Shown piece by piece: positions 31,549 to 39,956 of a DNA stretch of 64,000 nt; the stretch's first letter is position 1; each line of letters opens with the position of its first letter. A program made the translations under genes and the position numbers. Source of the stretch: Phreatobacter cathodiphilus. GTDB lineage: Bacteria > Pseudomonadota > Alphaproteobacteria > Rhizobiales > Phreatobacteraceae. The notes below the pieces were generated by a model. That model made no database searches and was not told the DNA's origin. It saw only the letters and a program-made list of their open reading frames with translations. The DNA is taken from NCBI RefSeq assembly GCF_003008515.1, contig NZ_CP027668.1:4195001-4259000 (forward strand), written 5' to 3'.

Positions 31549-31962
31549 ATGGATAGGCATCGCATACTGATCGTCGAGGACGATCCGTTCATCGCAATGG
31601 ATATCGAGGCGGCCGTCCTCGATGACCTTGGTCCCAGGACCGAGGTCATCGTCGTCGACAGCCTCGCCGAGGCGCAGACCCTCGCCGAGGATCGCGTCCA
31701 TTGCGCCTTGCTGGACGTCGATGTCGTCGGCGGCAAGACCTTCGAGGTCGCGCTGAAGCTGCGCGCCCGCGGGACTCCCTTCGCCTTCGTCTCCGGCTCC
31801 CTGCCCTCCGACCTCCCGGCGGAACTGCGCGGCGCGACGTTCGTCCGCAAGCCCTTCCATTCCCGCGACATCCTGGGCTTCGTCACCAGCGCCCTTCAGA
31901 CCGACCACACCGCCACCGGCGGCACCAGCATCAACCTGCCCGCCGGCCAGGGTCAGGACTGA
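31549..31962 (+). CDS. Single-domain response regulator
   Basis: This 137-residue CheY-like protein consists of one receiver domain: acidic pocket in ILIVEDDPFIAMDIE, phosphoacceptor Asp56 in CALLDVDVVGG, a PFAFVSGSLP switch region related to FAT-GUY-type regulators, and Lys101 in VRKPFHS. A 20-residue polar tail follows. No output domain is present. In Alphaproteobacteria such proteins usually receive phosphate from HWE/HisKA_2 kinases and modulate the GSR. It is the last gene of the phyR side of the locus. Confidence 0.87.
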   Translation: MDRHRILIVEDDPFIAMDIEAAVLDDLGPRTEVIVVDSLAEAQTLAEDRVHCALLDVDVVGGKTFEVALKLRARGTPFAFVSGSLPSDLPAELRGATFVRKPFHSRDILGFVTSALQTDHTATGGTSINLPAGQGQD

Positions 31963-31974
31963 CGCGGCGCGGCC

Positions 31975-32634
31975 TTAGCCTTCGTCCACCGACCTCTCGG
32001 CCCGGCGCACGGCGAGCCTCACCGCCGCCGGCACCGGCTCGATGATCGGCACGGGAAGGCTGCCGGCGATGTCGCGCGCTGCGACCGCCAGCGGCCCGCC
32101 GCCGATGACGAGCGCCTTCGCTCCCAGCTCCTCCACCGCCTTGAGGCAGGCCTCGCGCAGCGCCTCTGACAGACCCTGGCGATTGCCCATCACCTGATGC
32201 ACGTCGCCCTGCGTCAGCGCCGTGCCGAGGAACAGGTCGCCGTGGCCGTAGAGCTCGGCCCGCTCGGCGATGGCCTCGACGAGGTCCGGCGTCGTCGTCA
32301 CCACCGCGAAAGGCCCGTGCGCCGCCGCCTCCGCCATGCCGGCCTCGGCGATGCCCGTGACCGGAATGGCGACGCTCTGGCGAAGGTCGGTCACGCCGGG
32401 ATCGCCGAAGGCCGCGACGATGAGGCCGCGATAGCCGAAGGGTGGCCGTGCCGCGACCAGGGCGTTGACGGCCTGCCGGCCGATCTCGAGTTCCGTCGGC
32501 CCGGTGATCAGCGGCACGCCGAAGGGGGCGGAGAGCCCGTCGATCTCGATGCCGGGGACGGCGTCGCGGGCGATACCCACCATGGCGGCCGTGGTGGCCT
32601 GGCTGGTGTTCGGATTGATCAGCAGCAGGCGCAT
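31975..32634 (-). CDS. Asp/Glu/hydantoin racemase family protein
   Basis: This 219-residue protein is of the hydantoin racemase (HyuE) type. It opens MRLLLINPNTSQATTAAM and contains both catalytic-cysteine regions of the fold, but with substitutions: AAFGDPGV, where Cys is usual (AAFGDPG is also common in HyuE-like proteins as ACFGDPG), and LVIGGGPLA, where family members have GCAG-like sequence. Loss of both Cys suggests a non-racemase role such as decarboxylase or isomerase. It overlaps the upstream PuuE-like gene by one base (TGATG) and is its operon partner. Confidence 0.8.
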   Translation of the reverse strand: MRLLLINPNTSQATTAAMVGIARDAVPGIEIDGLSAPFGVPLITGPTELEIGRQAVNALVAARPPFGYRGLIVAAFGDPGVTDLRQSVAIPVTGIAEAGMAEAAAHGPFAVVTTTPDLVEAIAERAELYGHGDLFLGTALTQGDVHQVMGNRQGLSEALREACLKAVEELGAKALVIGGGPLAVAARDIAGSLPVPIIEPVPAAVRLAVRRAERSVDEG

Positions 32635-33599
32635 CACGACCCCGCGGGAACGGCTGCGGCGAAGGCGCCGGCGATAGCGGCGCGCGGCGCGACCCAGACC
32701 CGGTCGCCGAGGCCGGCGAGCCGGTCGAGCACGCGGGAGAAGGCGGCAAAACGCCCGGGCCGGCCGGCGATCCTCAGGTGATAGCCGATGTTGAGCAGGC
32801 GCGGCAGTCCGCGGGCCGCCTCCGCCAGAAGCACCTCCAGCGCATCGTCGACATAGTCGGCCATTTCGCCGGCGCGCACGAAGCCGTTAGGGTGGAAGAA
32901 CTTCATGTCGTTGGAGTCCAGGGCATAGGGCACCACGACGAGCGGCCGGGTTCCCGACAGGTCCCAGTAGGGCAGGTCGTCGTCGAAAGCGTTGGAGGTG
33001 TAGAGGAAGCCGCGCTCGATGAGGAGCCCGCGGGTCCAGGCGCTCTCCGCGCCCCGGCAGAAGAAGCCCGCGGGTCTCTCGCCGCCCGCGGCCGTGATCG
33101 CCGCAATGCAGCGGTCGAGGTCGGCGGCCTCCGCCTCGCGGCTGCGATAGTCGGCATGGGGGCGCCAGCGCCAGCCGTGCACCGCCGCCTCGTGTCCGCT
33201 CGCGCGGATCGCCGTGAGGAGGGCGGGCGAGCGCTCGACGGCACGGCCGCAGCACAGCCAGGTCGCCGGCAGCTTGCGCATGTCCAGCGCCTCCAGCATG
33301 CGCCAGAAGCCGGCGCGGGTGCCGTAGGCGAAGATCTGCTCCTGGCCCGGGTCGCGGGTGCCCGGTTCGACGACGCTGAGCACCTCGCCCATGCGTTCGC
33401 TCGCCGGGTCGCCGTCCCCGACCTGCCACTCCGCTCCTTCCTCGAGGTTGACGTTGACCGAGACGGCGAGCCGCGCCCCGTTGGGCCAGCGCAGGTCCGG
33501 CCAACGGCCGCCATAGCCGTCGAGGTTCCGCTCGCCGCCTGCCGTGGCGGCGGGACGGTCGGCGATGCCGCGGCCCTGCCGGCCTGCGGTCGATGTCAT
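32634..33599 (-). CDS. Polysaccharide deacetylase-family protein, PuuE/allantoinase-like (copy 1)
   Basis: This 321-residue protein has a NodB-homology fold of the PuuE type. Recognisable elements are NVNLEEGAEWQVGDGDP, IFAYGTRAGFWRMLEAL, EAAVHGWRWRPHADY, FFCRGAESAWTRGLLIERGF, and the C-terminal GYHLRIAGRPGRFAAFSR. Relatives hydrolyse cyclic amides such as allantoin without the classical amidohydrolase fold. It differs markedly from the second copy at 37831-38742, so the two likely have different substrates. It diverges from the ABC importer genes. Confidence 0.85.
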   Translation of the reverse strand: MTSTAGRQGRGIADRPAATAGGERNLDGYGGRWPDLRWPNGARLAVSVNVNLEEGAEWQVGDGDPASERMGEVLSVVEPGTRDPGQEQIFAYGTRAGFWRMLEALDMRKLPATWLCCGRAVERSPALLTAIRASGHEAAVHGWRWRPHADYRSREAEAADLDRCIAAITAAGGERPAGFFCRGAESAWTRGLLIERGFLYTSNAFDDDLPYWDLSGTRPLVVVPYALDSNDMKFFHPNGFVRAGEMADYVDDALEVLLAEAARGLPRLLNIGYHLRIAGRPGRFAAFSRVLDRLAGLGDRVWVAPRAAIAGAFAAAVPAGS

Positions 33600-33929
33600 G
33601 GCGCTCCTCCGGATTGCGGGCCGGCGCCACTGCCTGCCCGATCCGGTGGCAGCAAGACACGTGCCGACCGGCCGGACCCCGAAACAATCGGATCAGAAAT
33701 TAGGCAAGGCCAAATAACAGGCAACGAAGTGATGCCTTTGACGGCAGTGAGGAAGGCCCGTTCGCCTCCGCAGCCGTCGAGCCGCTCGCCACCGGTCAAC
33801 CCGGCGCGCCGCATTCCATGCGGGATTCGTGCCGTGCCCATAGCCCGAAAGTGCGCGGCTGCCGCGCGGAGCCACTTGGCATGGCCGTTGCTCGCCATGG
33901 GGCGTCCCGATGCGGAGAACCTCGTCCTG
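33600..33929. other. 330-bp divergent control region between the deacetylase and importer genes
   Basis: There is no convincing gene. A frame runs open in phase with the ATPase gene but lacks a ribosome site and typical sequence. AGGCA occurs twice at 33702-33706 and 33719-33723, the second inverted as TGCCT at 33733-33737; this AT-richer patch is the likeliest promoter/operator zone for both directions. Confidence 0.35.
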
Positions 33930-35039
33930 ATGGCATCCCAGCAGACCGCGATGGCCCGGGCCGCGCAGCCTTTGACGCTGGACGGCGTGACCCACAGCTA
34001 CGGCGCGGGCCTGGCCGTCGACAACGTCACGCTGGAGGTGAAGGGCGGCGAGCTCGTGGCCCTCCTCGGTCCCTCGGGCTGCGGCAAGACCACGCTTCTG
34101 CGCATCGTCGCCGGCTTCATCGCCCAGACCAACGGCAAGGTGATCATCGGCGACCGGCCGATCGACGAGCTGCCGCCGAACCGGCGCGAGATCGGCATCG
34201 TCTTCCAGAACTATGCGCTGTTCCCCCACATGACGGTGGCTGAGAACATCGCCTACGGTCTCGCCGCCCGCGGCGAGAGCCGCGCCGTCCAGACCGAGCG
34301 CGTCGCCGAGATGCTGGCGACGGTGCGCATGGAGGGCTTCGCCGACCGCAAGCCGCGCCAGCTCTCCGGCGGCCAGCAGCAGCGCGTGGCGCTCGCCCGG
34401 GCGCTGGCCATCCGGCCGCGCATCCTCCTGCTCGACGAGCCCTTCGCCGCCCTCGACAAGAACCTGCGCCTCGACATGCAGATCGAGATCAAGCGCCTGC
34501 AGCGCCAGTTCGCCCTCACCGCCATCATGGTCACCCACGACCAGGACGAGGCCATGTCCATCGCCGACCGAATCGCGGTGATGAGCCAGGGCCGCATCGA
34601 GCAGCTCGGATCGCCGGTGGAGATCTACGACGAGCCTGCGACGCTCTTCGTCAACAATTTCATCGGCTCCAGCAATCTCCTGAAGGGCCGGGTCGAGGCC
34701 GTGACCGAGGGCGACTGCCGCGTCGTGCTCGACGCGGGCGCCACCTGGACGCTGCCCGCCCGCGGGCGCTTCGAGCCCGGCGCCCCCGTGCTCGTCTCCG
34801 TGCGCCCCGAACAGATGGTGCTGGAGGGCGAGGCCGCTCCCGACCGCCTGCCCGTCACCCTCAAGCTCAGCCTGCCCATCGGCGGGGCGCTCATCCACGA
34901 CGTCACCGCCGCCGGCGGCGAGCAGCTCAAGGTCGCCGTGCCGCGCCGGCCCGGCACTCTCGCCGCCCAGCCGGGCGAGGCCTTCGCGGCCCTCGCCCCC
35001 CACGCCCGCCCGTCACTCTTTCCCGCCGCATCGTCCTGA
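33930..35039 (+). CDS. ABC transporter ATP-binding protein, spermidine/putrescine (PotA) type
   Basis: This 369-residue ATPase has Walker A GPSGCGKTT, Q-loop FQNYALFPHMTVAENIAYGL, signature LSGGQQQR, Walker B ILLLDEPF and H-loop THDQDEAM. A C-terminal TOBE domain (about residues 290-365) is typical of the PotA/FbpC/CysA class of importers. The start was placed at 33930 with GGAGAA upstream; ATGs at 33897 and 33951 are possible. It is the first gene of an importer operon followed by binding protein and two permeases. Confidence 0.88.
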   Translation: MASQQTAMARAAQPLTLDGVTHSYGAGLAVDNVTLEVKGGELVALLGPSGCGKTTLLRIVAGFIAQTNGKVIIGDRPIDELPPNRREIGIVFQNYALFPHMTVAENIAYGLAARGESRAVQTERVAEMLATVRMEGFADRKPRQLSGGQQQRVALARALAIRPRILLLDEPFAALDKNLRLDMQIEIKRLQRQFALTAIMVTHDQDEAMSIADRIAVMSQGRIEQLGSPVEIYDEPATLFVNNFIGSSNLLKGRVEAVTEGDCRVVLDAGATWTLPARGRFEPGAPVLVSVRPEQMVLEGEAAPDRLPVTLKLSLPIGGALIHDVTAAGGEQLKVAVPRRPGTLAAQPGEAFAALAPHARPSLFPAASS

Positions 35040-35074
35040 GCCCTGACCGGCCGTTCCCACGAGGAGTATCCCGC

Positions 35075-36103
35075 ATGACCAAGCTCAACCGCCGCGACAT
35101 CCTGGCCGGCGCCGGCGCGCTCGGCCTCGCCGGGCTCCTGCCCGGCGCCGCCCGCGCCTCCGGCAGCGTCACCGCCGCCATCTATCCCGGCACCTGGGAG
35201 GAGGCCTATCGCGCCGTCGTCGCCCCGGCGCTGAAGAAGGCCGCCAATGTCGACATCGCCTTCGACTCGCTCTTCGCGGTCGACCAGGTGGCCAAGGTCC
35301 GCGCCGCCCGCGGCGTGCCGCCCTTCGACTGCTTCGTGCTGGATCCCGGCCCGGCCGCCGCCGCCCAGGCCGCCGGCCTCTTCGAGCCGATCGACGCCTC
35401 CAAGCTGACCAACGCCGCGAAGGTTCCCGCCGGACTGATCAAGTCCCATGGCGTCACCTGCAACGCCCAGGTCGTCGGCATCGCCTACAATCCGAAGAAG
35501 TTCCCGACGCCGCCCAAGGCCTGGACCGACCTCTTCACCGCGCCCTATGTGGAGCGCCTCGGCCTCACCGGATTCCAGACCACCTTCGGCACCGTCTCGC
35601 TCATCGAGATGTGCAAGGCCTTCGGCGGTTCCGAGACCAATATGGAGCCGATCTTCGCCGAGCTGAAGAAGGCCGTGTCCAAGGCCGCCGCCGTCGCTGC
35701 CCCCGCCGCCATGCCCGGCCTGTTCCAGCAGGGCCAGATCGACGTCATGTACACCAACACCAACACGGTCGCGATCCTGAAGGGCCGCGGCGTCGACATC
35801 GCCTTCGCCACGCCCGCTTCCGGCGCCATCACCTTCCAGACGACGCTGCACATCGTGAAGGGCGCCGAGAACGTCGCCAACGCCTACAAGTACATCGACA
35901 CGGCGATCTCCGCCGAGGTGCAGAATCAGCTGCAGCGCAGCCCCTACAACATGATCCCGATCAACAAGGACGTGACCTTCGTCGACACCCTCGACGTCAA
36001 GTCCATCGACGACCTCTCCAAGATGGTCACCCACGACTGGACCAAGATCAATCCGCAGCGCGCCGCCTGGATCGAGCGCTTCAACAAGGAGATCACGAAG
36101 TAA
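35075..36103 (+). CDS. ABC transporter periplasmic binding protein (PotD-like), Tat-exported
   Basis: This 342-residue protein starts with a twin-arginine signal (NRRDILAGAGALGLAGLLPG, cleavage near AARASG). It then shows the type II periplasmic-binding fold of polyamine/iron-type importers (YPGTWEEAYRAVVAPALKK, DCFVLDPGPAAA, YTNTNTVAILKGRG). Clear GAGGAG precedes the ATG. It partners the PotA-like ATPase and the two permeases downstream. The ligand is unknown; neighbours suggest a cyclic ureide, amide or related nitrogen compound rather than polyamine. Confidence 0.87.
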   Translation: MTKLNRRDILAGAGALGLAGLLPGAARASGSVTAAIYPGTWEEAYRAVVAPALKKAANVDIAFDSLFAVDQVAKVRAARGVPPFDCFVLDPGPAAAAQAAGLFEPIDASKLTNAAKVPAGLIKSHGVTCNAQVVGIAYNPKKFPTPPKAWTDLFTAPYVERLGLTGFQTTFGTVSLIEMCKAFGGSETNMEPIFAELKKAVSKAAAVAAPAAMPGLFQQGQIDVMYTNTNTVAILKGRGVDIAFATPASGAITFQTTLHIVKGAENVANAYKYIDTAISAEVQNQLQRSPYNMIPINKDVTFVDTLDVKSIDDLSKMVTHDWTKINPQRAAWIERFNKEITK

Positions 36104-36115
36104 GGCGCGCTCCCC

Positions 36116-36982
36116 GTGTCCGCAGCCGCAGCCGCACCGGGCGCCTCGCCCCTCCGTGACACCGTCGAGTGGCGCCTGGCGGCGCCGCTCGGCCTCACCT
36201 ATGCGGTGTTCTTCGCGGCGCCCTTCCTCATCCTGCTCGGCATCAGCTTCTATGCCGATGCCGAGCAGACCCGCCTCGGCCTCGACAGCTGGGTCAAGTT
36301 CTACACCGACGCCTTCTACCTCAAGGTCATCTTCGACACGCTGAAGCTCGGCGTCCTCGCCGTGGTGGCGACGACGATCCTCGCCTATCCGCTGGCGCTG
36401 GTGTTCCGGGCAGCGTCGCCGCGGATGCAGCGGGTGCTGATCTTCATCATCCTGATGCCGTTGCTGACCTCGGTCGTCATCCGCACCTTCGCCTGGATCG
36501 TCATCCTCGCCCGCGAGGGCGTGGTCAACCAGACGCTCATGGCGCTCGGCCTCACCGCGACGCCGCTCAACCTCTTGCAGACCGAGCTCGGCCTGGTCAT
36601 CGCCCTGACGCAGATCGAAATGCCGCTCATGCTGCTGCCGCTGCTCACCATCATGAACCAGATGGACCAGAACCTGGTCGACGCCTCGCGAGCGCTCGGG
36701 GCCTCCAAGTGGCGCACCTTCTTCCGGGTGATCCTGCCCTTGACCCTTCCCGGCTGGATCGCCGGAGCCACCCTGGTCTTCGCTTCCGCCACCACCGCCT
36801 TCATCTCCCAGTCGGTGATCGGCGGGGCCAGGCTCGTCTACCTGCCCTCGCTCATCTGGCAGCAGTCCATGGTGGTCTACAACTGGCCCTTCGCGGCGGT
36901 GGCCTCCCTCACCCTCCTCTTCACGGTGCTCTCCGGCATCATGGCGCTGAGCTGGCTCGGCCGCTTCGCGAAGACCAGCTAG
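36116..36982 (+). CDS. ABC transporter permease, PotB-type
   Basis: This 288-residue protein has six predicted transmembrane helices, and the BPD_transp_1 EAA loop is seen in LVDASRALGASKWRTFFRVILPLTLPG. The start is GTG at 36116, 12 bases after the binding protein stop. It forms the membrane channel with the following permease. Sequence does not reveal the substrate. Confidence 0.88.
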   Translation: MSAAAAAPGASPLRDTVEWRLAAPLGLTYAVFFAAPFLILLGISFYADAEQTRLGLDSWVKFYTDAFYLKVIFDTLKLGVLAVVATTILAYPLALVFRAASPRMQRVLIFIILMPLLTSVVIRTFAWIVILAREGVVNQTLMALGLTATPLNLLQTELGLVIALTQIEMPLMLLPLLTIMNQMDQNLVDASRALGASKWRTFFRVILPLTLPGWIAGATLVFASATTAFISQSVIGGARLVYLPSLIWQQSMVVYNWPFAAVASLTLLFTVLSGIMALSWLGRFAKTS

Positions 36983-36991
36983 AGGCCGCCC

Positions 36992-37813
36992 ATGTCGCAG
37001 CGCTCCACGCCGGCCGACGTCTCCTTCAACCTGACGGTCGGGATCATCGCCGGCATCGCCATCCTCATCCTGGTGGCCCCCGTCCTCATCGTCATCGCCA
37101 CCTCCTTCACCACGACGCAAGCGTTGCGCTTCCCGCCGCCGGGCCTGTCGCTGCGCTGGTACGGCGAGCTCTTCGATCCCGTCCGCTCGGCACCCATCCA
37201 CAACGCCGCGCTGAACAGCCTCTGGGTCGCCGGCTGGGCCACCGCGATCGGCTCGGTCCTCTCCGTCCTCGCGGCCCTCGCCATCACCCGCGTCAGCCGT
37301 CCCTCGGCGCGGGCGCTGGAGGCGAGCTTCCTCTCGCCCCTGGTTCTGCCGACCCTCTCCTATGGCCTCGCCGCCCTGATGTTCTTCTCCGTGCTCGGCA
37401 TCCGGCCCTCGCTGAACCTGCTCATCGCCGGCCACCTCGTCGTCATCGCCCCCTTCGTCTTCCGCACGACGCTGGCGAGCCTCACCCAGCTCGACCCCGC
37501 CCTGCTCGAGGCCTCCGCCAATCTCGGCGCCAGCCGCCTCTATTCCTTCCGCCGCATCACCCTGCCGCTCATCGCACCGGGCATCGCCGCGGGCGCCTTC
37601 CTCGCCTTCATCGCCTCCATGGACAACGTGCCGGTCTCGCTCTTCCTCTCGACGGCGCGCACCTCCATGCTGCCCATCCGCATGTGGGGCATGATGGAAT
37701 CGACCCTCGACGTCCGCATCGCCGCCATTGCCGGCGTGCTGATCGTTGCCATCCTCTTCCTCATGGTGGTGATGGACCGGTTCACCGGCCTCACCCGCCG
37801 CATGAGCGCCTGA
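36992..37813 (+). CDS. ABC transporter permease, PotC-type
   Basis: This 273-residue protein has six transmembrane helices, and its EAA loop is LLEASANLGASRLYSFRRITLPLIAPG. It follows the first permease by nine bases and completes the heterodimeric channel. The N-terminal helix NLTVGIIAGIAILILVAPVL is typical of PotC/YdcV proteins. Confidence 0.88.
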   Translation: MSQRSTPADVSFNLTVGIIAGIAILILVAPVLIVIATSFTTTQALRFPPPGLSLRWYGELFDPVRSAPIHNAALNSLWVAGWATAIGSVLSVLAALAITRVSRPSARALEASFLSPLVLPTLSYGLAALMFFSVLGIRPSLNLLIAGHLVVIAPFVFRTTLASLTQLDPALLEASANLGASRLYSFRRITLPLIAPGIAAGAFLAFIASMDNVPVSLFLSTARTSMLPIRMWGMMESTLDVRIAAIAGVLIVAILFLMVVMDRFTGLTRRMSA

Positions 37814-37830
37814 CCCGCCGGAGCCCCGCC

Positions 37831-38742
37831 ATGACCGTGCCCTATGACCGCGACCTCATCGGCTACGGCGCCAATCCGCCGAACCCGCAATGGCCGGGCG
37901 GTGCCCGCGTCGCCATCAACTTCGTCATGAACTACGAGGAGGGCTCGGAGCCCTCGGTGCAGGACGGCGAGGGCTATACCGAGACGGCGCTGACCGAATC
38001 GAGCAGCCTCAACATGCCGGTCAAAGGCCGCGATCTCGCCGGCGAGGGCATGTTCGCCTATGGCAGCCGCGTCGGCTTCTGGCGTCTGATGCGCCTGTTC
38101 CAGGAGCGCGGCCTGCCGATGACCGTCTTCGGCTGCGCGCTGGCGCTGGAGCGCAACCCCGAGGCCGCCGCCGCGGTCAAAGCCTCCGGCTTCGACGTCT
38201 GCTGCCACGGCTGGCGCTGGATCAAGCATTACGAGCTCGACGAGGCCGAGGAGCGCGAGCACATCAGGAAGGCCGTCGCCTCCCTGAAGGCCACCGTCGG
38301 CGAGCGCCCGCTCGGCTGGTACTGCCGCTACGGGCCGAGCGTGAACACCCGGAGGCTGGTGGTCGAGGAGGGCGGTTTCCTCTACGATTCCGACGCCTAT
38401 GACGACGAGCTGCCCTACTGGACGACGGTCGACGGCAACCCGCATCTCGTCGTGCCCTATTCCCTCGTCAACAACGACGGCAAGTTCGGCACCGGCTTCT
38501 TCGCCACCTCGCAGGACTATTTCGAGTGGCACAGGGATGCCTTCGACATGCTCTATGCCGAGGGCCGCACCCACCCGAAGATGATGTCGGTCGGCCTCCA
38601 CATGCGCCTCATCGGCCATCCGGCGCGGGCGGCGGGCCTCGCTCGGTTCCTCGATTACGTGCAGTCCCACGAGGGGGTGTGGGTGACAAGGCGCCTCGAC
38701 ATCGCGCAGCATTGGGCGAAGACCCATCCCTTCCAGGGCTGA
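37831..38742 (+). CDS. puuE: PuuE-type allantoinase / polysaccharide deacetylase-family protein (copy 2)
   Basis: This 303-residue protein is very close to the PuuE pattern. It begins YDRDLIGYGANPPNPQWPGG, with INFVMNYEEGSEPSVQDG, FAYGSRVGFWRLMRLF, CHGWRWIKHYELDE, WYCRYGPSVNTRRL and MMSVGLHMRLIGHPARA. PuuE hydrolyses (S)-allantoin to allantoate in purine catabolism. It is the fifth gene of the importer operon, 17 bases after the permease. The frame extends far upstream, but the ATG at 37831 matches the family start. No other purine-catabolic gene is in the window, so a related cyclic ureide is equally possible. Confidence 0.86.
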   Translation: MTVPYDRDLIGYGANPPNPQWPGGARVAINFVMNYEEGSEPSVQDGEGYTETALTESSSLNMPVKGRDLAGEGMFAYGSRVGFWRLMRLFQERGLPMTVFGCALALERNPEAAAAVKASGFDVCCHGWRWIKHYELDEAEEREHIRKAVASLKATVGERPLGWYCRYGPSVNTRRLVVEEGGFLYDSDAYDDELPYWTTVDGNPHLVVPYSLVNNDGKFGTGFFATSQDYFEWHRDAFDMLYAEGRTHPKMMSVGLHMRLIGHPARAAGLARFLDYVQSHEGVWVTRRLDIAQHWAKTHPFQG

Positions 38743-38764
38743 GCCCGCGCGCCGAGGACCGTCC

Positions 38765-39613
38765 ATGCCCCATGAGCTCATCGTCGCCCTCGGCGACCGG
38801 CACTACCGCGTCGAGCGGCCCTTCGGCTCCTGGCCGCAGAACACCGGCTTCGTCACCGACGTGACGGTGGACGGGCGCGGCCACGTCTTCGTCATGCTGC
38901 GCCACGACCCGCTGGTCCATCCCGCCGATCCCCGGGTGATCGAGCTCGATCCGGAGGGCCGCTACATCGCCGGCTGGGGCGGCGAGGCCATCGCCGATTC
39001 GCACATGCTCACCGCGACGCCCTCGGGCCACCTCATCGCGGTGGACCGCGACATGCACGAGGTCATCTGGTTCACGCGCTCCGGCGAGCGCGTCGGCCAG
39101 CTCGGGGTCCGCGGCCGGCCCTTCTCGCCCTTCAACCACCCGACCGACGTCTCCGTCGCCCCCTGGGGCGACATCTACGTCTCCGACGGCTACGGCGCGG
39201 CGCTCGTCCACCGCTTCTCGCCCAACGGCCAGCACGTGCAGAGCTGGGGCGGGCAGGGGTCGCAGGACGGCGAATTCGTCTGGCCGCACTCGCTCTGGAC
39301 CTTCGCCGACGGCCGGGTCGTCGTCATCGACCGCACCTGGAACCGCGTCCAGGTCTTCGACGGGGCGGGCCAGCACCTCGACACCTGGCACGACTTCTAC
39401 CAGCCGGTGGGTATCTGGGGCGACGCCGAGGGCTGCGCCTACATCACCGACATGGTGCCGAGCCTGACCAAGATCGCCCCGGACGGCACCCGCATCGGCC
39501 GCTGCCGGCCCATGCTCAACGGCGCCCACGGCCTCTACGGCACGCCCACCGGCGACATTCTCCTCGCCGAGGGCAATCCGAGCCGCATCACCCGCCTGAA
39601 ACTCTTGGGCTGA
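38765..39613 (+). CDS. NHL-repeat six-bladed beta-propeller protein (PAL-like)
   Basis: This 282-residue protein is composed of NHL-type blades, for example GRYIAGWGGEAIADSHMLTA, RVGQLGVRGRPFSPFNHPTD and HVQSWGGQGSQDGEFVWPHS. It resembles the peptidyl-alpha-hydroxyglycine amidating lyase domain. No signal peptide is present. As last gene of the importer operon it may be a hydrolase or lyase acting on the imported compound; propellers of this type open lactone or hemiaminal bonds. The assignment of activity is inference. Confidence 0.8.
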   Translation: MPHELIVALGDRHYRVERPFGSWPQNTGFVTDVTVDGRGHVFVMLRHDPLVHPADPRVIELDPEGRYIAGWGGEAIADSHMLTATPSGHLIAVDRDMHEVIWFTRSGERVGQLGVRGRPFSPFNHPTDVSVAPWGDIYVSDGYGAALVHRFSPNGQHVQSWGGQGSQDGEFVWPHSLWTFADGRVVVIDRTWNRVQVFDGAGQHLDTWHDFYQPVGIWGDAEGCAYITDMVPSLTKIAPDGTRIGRCRPMLNGAHGLYGTPTGDILLAEGNPSRITRLKLLG

Positions 39614-39666
39614 GGCGCCTTGCCTGTTGCCAAACGCCCCACCCGCGGCTAAAAGCCAGCCCGATT

Positions 39667-39742
39667 GCCGCCTTAGCTCAGCTGGTAGAGCACCTCATTC
39701 GTAATGAGGGGGTCGTAGGTTCGAATCCTATAGGCGGCACCA
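39667..39742 (+). tRNA. tRNA-Thr (anticodon CGT), CCA encoded
   Basis: The 76-nt cloverleaf is complete. The acceptor stem GCCGCCT pairs with AGGCGGC, the D-loop is TAGCTCAGCTGGTAGAGC, the anticodon arm CCTCA-TTCGTAA-TGAGG reads CGT (threonine codon ACG), and the T-arm has GGTTCGAATCC. ACCA ends at 39742. The DNA beyond it, to about 39956, holds no gene I can support. tRNA 3' ends are frequent integration sites, but I found no repeat of this end elsewhere in the window. Confidence 0.97.
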
Positions 39743-39956
39743 ATCATCTCAAGGCGTTATGCGGCTCGTACGCGGCATCCGGCCTGCGCCGGAATGGTTT
39801 GCTGTCCATATGCCGTCCACGCGCAGCTGGGCGTCGCCACGCCCTTGATCCATGCCTCAAGAGCCCTTCTTGCCCTGAAGGATTGTGTGCTCGTCGGTGA
39901 GCCAACAGGGCAGAGCCGCGTCGTGCCTGCCGGAGCCGGGCGCACCGTGTGCGTGG

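Noticed and set aside
36169-38742. 857-codon frame that would fuse PuuE copy 2 to upstream sequence
   Set aside because: The upstream part is an out-of-frame reading of two permease genes; the PuuE start at 37831 matches the family.
39743-39956. Possible attachment-site repeat or small gene after tRNA-Thr
   Set aside because: No second copy of the tRNA 3' end was found in the window, no integrase is present, and open frames there lack ribosome sites.
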